DNA from: Flavobacterium sp.
GTDB lineage: Bacteria; Bacteroidota; Bacteroidia; Flavobacteriales; Flavobacteriaceae
DNA: 37,530 nucleotides
Assembly (NCBI RefSeq): GCF_027482425.1
Contig: NZ_JAIXWA010000020.1
Location: 1 to 37,530, forward strand
Direction of reading: 5' to 3'
The stretch's first letter is position 1; every line of letters starts with the position of its first letter. A program made the translations under genes and the position numbers. Shown piece by piece: positions 33,905 through 37,530 of this stretch. The notes under the pieces are model-generated. The model had not been told where the DNA came from, did no database searches, and was given only the letters and a program-made list of their open reading frames with translations.

Positions 33905-35023
33905 ATGAAATTATTGTACATCACCAACGGTATTGACGGTTCGGGCGGACTTGAGCGGGTCCTTTCGTTGAAAGCCTCGTGGTTGGCTGATACGCAAGGC
34001 TATGAAGTGCATATTTTAGTGCTTAATGGGGCTTATCAACAGCCGTTTTTTTCCTTCAGTCCGAAGATTATTTTTCATTCGATTGCTGTAAGTGGAAATC
34101 CATTTGCTTATTGGCGTGCCTATTCCAAAGGTTTGGTTGCTACAGTGAAAGCCATTCAACCCCAACTCATTTTGGTGTGTGATGATGGTCTTAAAGCATT
34201 TTTTTTACCGTTATTCTTAAAAAAGTATGCGCCGCTTATCTATGAACGTCATGTTTCTCGCACGGTATTTATAGGCACACAAAAAGGACTGTTACCCCGA
34301 ATTGTAAAGGGAGTTCAAGCCCGACTCATCACTTGTTTGGCGGCACGCTTTGATCGTTTTGTGGTGTTGACATCCAGTAATCGTAAGGAATGGCCTCTGT
34401 CAAATTTGACCGTAATTCCCAACCCGTTGCCCTTTTATCCTGAGTCGGTCGCGGCGCAACGGGAAAAGGTCGTCTTAGCAGTAGGGAAGCAATCGTATCA
34501 AAAAGGGTATGATCTATTGGTGCAGGCTTGGGCCCAAATTGCCGCTGATTTTCCCGATTGGCGTTTGGAAGTCTATGGCAAATTGGACCCAAATCAAGGG
34601 TTGGAATCGCTGGCGAAAACTTTGCAAGTGGATGCTTCGGTACATTTTTTTCCTCCTCAAAAAAATATTAGTGCGCAGTATCAAAAGGCTTCTCTTTATG
34701 TGATGTCTTCCCGCTACGAAGGATTTGGTATGGTGTTGATTGAGGCTATGGCGCATGGGCTGCCCTGTGTTACTTTTGATTGTCCGCACGGACCTGGCGA
34801 TTTAGTGCAACACGAAACCACGGGTTTGGTCATTCCCTCGGGCGATGTAGCTGCCTTGGCGCAAGGCATGGCTCGATTGATGGCCGATGCTTCTTTACGT
34901 GAGTCTTGGGGAACAACCGCGCGAGCCGATGTTACAAACTATGCTATGGAGACCGTGGGGCAGCAATGGATTGCCTTATTTGAAACCGTAGTTGGCGCTA
35001 GAAATTTTCACAAAAAAGGATAA
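33905..35023 (+). CDS. GT4 family glycosyltransferase (second tandem pair, copy 1)
   Basis: A 372-residue GT-B enzyme that starts KLLYITNGIDGSGGLERVLS and has VLAVGKQSYQKGYDLLVQAW, WRLEVYGKLDPNQ, and Glu272/Glu280 in SRYEGFGMVLIEAMAHGLP, followed by FDCPHGPGDLVQ. The last segment (CP-GP-I/L-V) is typical of GT4 members that act on amylovoran-like or capsular polymers (AmsD/EpsF-like), but the donor is unknown. One base separates its stop from the next start. Base composition resembles 8.8-17.8 kb rather than the adjacent AT-rich genes. Confidence 0.88.
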   Translation: MKLLYITNGIDGSGGLERVLSLKASWLADTQGYEVHILVLNGAYQQPFFSFSPKIIFHSIAVSGNPFAYWRAYSKGLVATVKAIQPQLILVCDDGLKAFFLPLFLKKYAPLIYERHVSRTVFIGTQKGLLPRIVKGVQARLITCLAARFDRFVVLTSSNRKEWPLSNLTVIPNPLPFYPESVAAQREKVVLAVGKQSYQKGYDLLVQAWAQIAADFPDWRLEVYGKLDPNQGLESLAKTLQVDASVHFFPPQKNISAQYQKASLYVMSSRYEGFGMVLIEAMAHGLPCVTFDCPHGPGDLVQHETTGLVIPSGDVAALAQGMARLMADASLRESWGTTARADVTNYAMETVGQQWIALFETVVGARNFHKKG

Positions 35024-35024
35024 A

Positions 35025-36131
35025 ATGAAGGTGCTTTTTACGACAGATCAAATTTATAAACACGGAGGCATTGAAAAAGTGATGGCACTCAAGGCTAATT
35101 ATTTTGCCCGTGATTTGGGGTATTCGGTTTCGATTCTTACCACCGAGCAAATGGGTAAAGCGCCATGTTATCCCTTAGACCCTTCGATTAGCCTCGTTGA
35201 TTTGGGGGTCAATTATGTGCGTCACCAATCGTATTTTCATCCGGTTAATATTTTTCGGGTGTTTTCACATTATCGCCGTTGGCGTAAAGTCATGCAAAAT
35301 CTCTCTCCCGATGTGGTGGTAGTTTGTAATTATGCTTTTGATTTTTTCTGGACCCCATTGTGCGTGCCTCCACGGGTGAAAACCTTTAAAGAATACCATT
35401 CTTCCCGTTTTTATTATCATCAAAGTCGCCAAAAAGCATCTGTTTTTCGTCGTTTATGGGATCGATTTTACGGCTATTTTGAATCGAAATATACCCAAGT
35501 TGTGGTGTTGAATCCGGATGAAGTAGCGTTTTATCCCCAAGCACAAACGGTTGTGGTTCCCAACCCCATGGCGCGTTTCCCTCAACAAGCCGCACTTACG
35601 GCTACAAAGGCTGTAGCTGCGGGTCGTATTGCCCCAGTGAAAGGCTTTGAGCGCATGATTGCTCTGTGGCGTGACGTTGTAGTGAAGCATCCGGAGTGGC
35701 AATTGGATATTTATGGAGAAGGGGAACCCGACTATATAGCCCAGTTACGTCAGTTGATTCAACACCATCAGTTGGAGCAGCATGTATTTTTTAAAACCCC
35801 TGTACCGAGTTTGCAACCTGTTTTGTTGGATTACTCCTTTTATCTAATGACGTCATGGACCGAGTGTTTTCCTATGGTTTTGTTGGAAGCGTTGAGTGTT
35901 GGTTTGCCGATTTTGACTTACGATGCTCCCACTGGGCCACGTCATATAGTTACTCATGCAGCCGATGGATTGTTGGCGCCCGATGGCGATAGTGCTGCTA
36001 TGCTTAAAAATATTACTTTTGTGATTGCTAATGCCCAAGAACGGCAGGCTATGGGAGCGCGCGCCTACCAGCATAGTAGCCGTTTTGAATTGCCCATTGT
36101 CATGGCTTCTTGGCAAGCCTTAATCGAATAA
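35025..36131 (+). CDS. GT4 family glycosyltransferase (second tandem pair, copy 2)
   Basis: A 368-residue GT4 enzyme. It begins KVLFTTDQIYKHGGIEKVMA and has AAGRIAPVKGFERMIALW, WQLDIYGEGEPDYIAQL and Glu280/Glu288 in SWTECFPMVLLEALSVGLP, then YDAPTGPRHIVTH. The frame is open to a TTG at 34992 inside the previous gene, but the ATG at 35025 was chosen for its family N-terminus and its position just after the upstream stop. It is a diverged paralogue of the preceding gene. Hand count of 35641-35700 gives 33 G/C of 60, well above genes at 19-20 kb. Confidence 0.87.
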   Translation: MKVLFTTDQIYKHGGIEKVMALKANYFARDLGYSVSILTTEQMGKAPCYPLDPSISLVDLGVNYVRHQSYFHPVNIFRVFSHYRRWRKVMQNLSPDVVVVCNYAFDFFWTPLCVPPRVKTFKEYHSSRFYYHQSRQKASVFRRLWDRFYGYFESKYTQVVVLNPDEVAFYPQAQTVVVPNPMARFPQQAALTATKAVAAGRIAPVKGFERMIALWRDVVVKHPEWQLDIYGEGEPDYIAQLRQLIQHHQLEQHVFFKTPVPSLQPVLLDYSFYLMTSWTECFPMVLLEALSVGLPILTYDAPTGPRHIVTHAADGLLAPDGDSAAMLKNITFVIANAQERQAMGARAYQHSSRFELPIVMASWQALIE

Positions 36132-36144
36132 AAAAAGAAATTTC

Positions 36145-37236
36145 TTGAATACACTTGTTCCGTTACCGATATACACCGACCTGTTTTACCATTTTACTTT
36201 GGTGATTTGTATTCTTTTGATTTTCAATTGTTTTACCCGTGATTTAGCCCTGACCTCCAATCGAAAGTTTATATCAGGGATGGCTTTTCTTGTCTTTGCG
36301 TTGGTGCTGTTGCACATGGGTTTACGTCCTGTCAACTACCGGTTTGGAGACATGATGGTATATAATGCAGAGTTTGTAAATTTAATGCGAGGTAATCCTC
36401 CAAAGGATGAGGTTGAATTTTTGTTCCAGAATTTGATGGAGATTTTAGCAAAATTTAAGTCTCCTGAACTTTTCTTTTTTACTTGTACCGCGCTGTATAT
36501 TACCCCATTGTATTATGCTAGTAAACGTGTTTTTTTAGATTATTGGGGCTATGCCTTTTTGATGTTGGTGTTTTCGTTTTCGTTCTGGTCGTATGGGGTT
36601 AATGGGATTCGTAATGGGATTGCAGGATCGATTTTTATTTTGGCACTTTCACAAAAAACTATAGTAAAGAAAGCGCTCTGGTTTTTAATTGCCTTGTTGT
36701 TTCACAAGTCGATGTTATTGCCTTTGATGGGATACCTGGCTTTTATGTTGATTAAAAATGTGAAATTGTATTTTTTATTTTGGTTGTTTTGTATTCCTTT
36801 ATCCTTAGTATTGGGGAGTGTTTTGGGAAGTTTCTTTTTAAGTGTAGGCTTTGTCGACGATCAGAAACTTTCGATTTATTTAGGTGATGTGAACGAGTTA
36901 AATGAGGGTGTAGAATTAAAAGTAGGATTTCGTTGGGACTTTTTGCTATTTAGTGCCTTACCGGTCATTTCTGGGGCTTATTTTATTTTTAAACAAAAAA
37001 TTCAAGATGTTATATTTCAACAACTCACAGCCCTTTATTTGTTTGCTAATGGCTTTTGGATTTTGATTATACGTGCCAACTATTCCAATCGATTTGCCTA
37101 TTTGTCTTGGTTTTTAATGGGTATCATTTTAATCTATCCTTTAATAAAATATAAGTTTTTTAAAAATCAAAACTCAGTGGTTGCATGCGTGATTTTGTTC
37201 TATTTTTTATTTGGATATTTGTTGAACATAATATGA
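36145..37236 (+). CDS. wzy: EpsG-like polysaccharide polymerase (Wzy)
   Basis: A 363-residue protein with about ten membrane helices. The EpsG pattern is visible: RPVNYRFGDMMVYNAEF (periplasmic loop), VNGIRNGIAGSIFILALSQK, LLFHKSMLLPLMGYLAF and a late NRFAYLSWFLMG. EpsG-family proteins polymerise Und-PP-linked repeat units, and this is the only convincing polymerase candidate in the window. The first ATG in frame is about residue 46 and would remove the first helix, so the TTG at 36145, preceded by an AAAGAAA stretch, is the likely start. It probably works with the Wzx at 32350 and the Wzc-like protein at 9606. Confidence 0.82.
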   Translation: MNTLVPLPIYTDLFYHFTLVICILLIFNCFTRDLALTSNRKFISGMAFLVFALVLLHMGLRPVNYRFGDMMVYNAEFVNLMRGNPPKDEVEFLFQNLMEILAKFKSPELFFFTCTALYITPLYYASKRVFLDYWGYAFLMLVFSFSFWSYGVNGIRNGIAGSIFILALSQKTIVKKALWFLIALLFHKSMLLPLMGYLAFMLIKNVKLYFLFWLFCIPLSLVLGSVLGSFFLSVGFVDDQKLSIYLGDVNELNEGVELKVGFRWDFLLFSALPVISGAYFIFKQKIQDVIFQQLTALYLFANGFWILIIRANYSNRFAYLSWFLMGIILIYPLIKYKFFKNQNSVVACVILFYFLFGYLLNII

Positions 37237-37279
37237 AGTTTATTTGAGAATAGTTTTAATTTTCAGCAATTTAAAATAA

Positions 37280-37530
37280 ATGAAAAACTTTAATAACCCA
37301 AGAATTAGCGTAATTGTACCCATCTATAATACTGAAAAGTATTTAGCTAAATGTATAAAATCAATATTAAATCAAACGTATAAAAATTTCGAGTTGTTGC
37401 TAATAATTGATGGTTCGCCTGATATGTCTTTAGAGATTTGTGAAAAATTCGAAGAAAAAGACAATCGAATTATCATAATTAACAAAGCAAATGAAGGTTT
37501 AGAAAAAACAAGAAGGGTTGGAATACTTCA
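37280..37530 (+). CDS. GT2 family glycosyltransferase, 3' truncated by the window
   Basis: Starts at ATG 37280 and runs off the right edge after 83 codons. The visible part, PRISVIVPIYNTEKYLAKCI, SILNQTYKNFELLLIIDGSP and CEKFEEKDNRIIIINKANEG, is the N-terminal nucleotide-binding half of a GT2 enzyme. The usual DDGSxD motif reads IDGSPD, an Asp-to-Ile change at its first position. The 43-bp gap from the wzy stop is AT-rich without a convincing promoter. It is another repeat-unit glycosyltransferase, and the locus evidently continues beyond the window. Confidence 0.88.
   Translation, partial: MKNFNNPRISVIVPIYNTEKYLAKCIKSILNQTYKNFELLLIIDGSPDMSLEICEKFEEKDNRIIIINKANEGLEKTRRVGIL

Overview
The window looks like chromosomal DNA from a member of the Flavobacteriaceae (Bacteroidota), probably Flavobacterium-like. 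The evidence is promoter elements of the Bacteroidota type (TAnnTTTG, in two clear cases with a TTG 18-19 bp upstream), a type IX secretion (T9SS) C-terminal sorting domain, few recognisable Shine-Dalgarno sequences, and protein families typical of that group. No rRNA, tRNA, CRISPR array, transposase or phage gene was seen.

Left part (1-8733), ordinary housekeeping and accessory genes: the 3' end of a repeat/coiled-coil surface protein, a T9SS-exported protein, two neighbouring amidinotransferase-fold hydrolases (a dimethylargininase/arginine-deiminase-like enzyme and CtlX), a CpcT/CpeT-family lipoprotein with a MarC-family membrane protein on the minus strand, a small CoA-binding protein, a sodium:solute symporter (minus strand) and recR.

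Right part (8754-37530), one long plus-strand polysaccharide locus. It begins with a good promoter (8754-8782) and a compact run of export and precursor genes: Wza-like outer-membrane export lipoprotein, Wzc-like tyrosine kinase, UDP-GlcNAc 4-epimerase (WbpP type), UDP-glucose dehydrogenase, UDP-HexNAc dehydrogenase (WbpO/TviB type), RmlB and a UDP-glucuronate 4-epimerase. These can supply UDP-GalNAc, UDP-GlcA, UDP-GalA, an N-acetylhexosaminuronic acid and dTDP-4-keto-6-deoxyglucose. An 842-bp non-coding gap full of short repeats (17827-18668) follows, then a new promoter and a serotype-like block. That block starts with a small SMR-type flippase, a GtrB-like polyprenyl-phosphate glycosyltransferase, a WecD-like acetyltransferase, a WecE-like aminotransferase and a GT-C-like membrane glycosyltransferase. 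Next come a GT2, a pyruvyltransferase, two tandem GT4s, an MBOAT O-acyltransferase with two SGNH-like partners, a GH88/GH105-like hydrolase, Wzx, two more tandem GT4s, an EpsG-like Wzy and the start of another GT2.

Together these describe a Wzx/Wzy-dependent capsule or exopolysaccharide that should be strongly acidic (several uronic acids, possibly pyruvate) and O-acetylated. It may also carry a 4-acetamido-4,6-dideoxyhexose branch added in the periplasm from a lipid carrier. The initiating phosphoglycosyltransferase and RmlA are not in the window. The points most worth a second look are the putative lipid-linked Fuc4NAc decoration module, four tandem arrays of unrelated 7-bp units in intergenic DNA (one encoding the tail of a gene), the two SGNH partners of one MBOAT, the membrane-anchored GH88/105 inside a biosynthesis locus, and probable leaderless transcripts for recR and marC.
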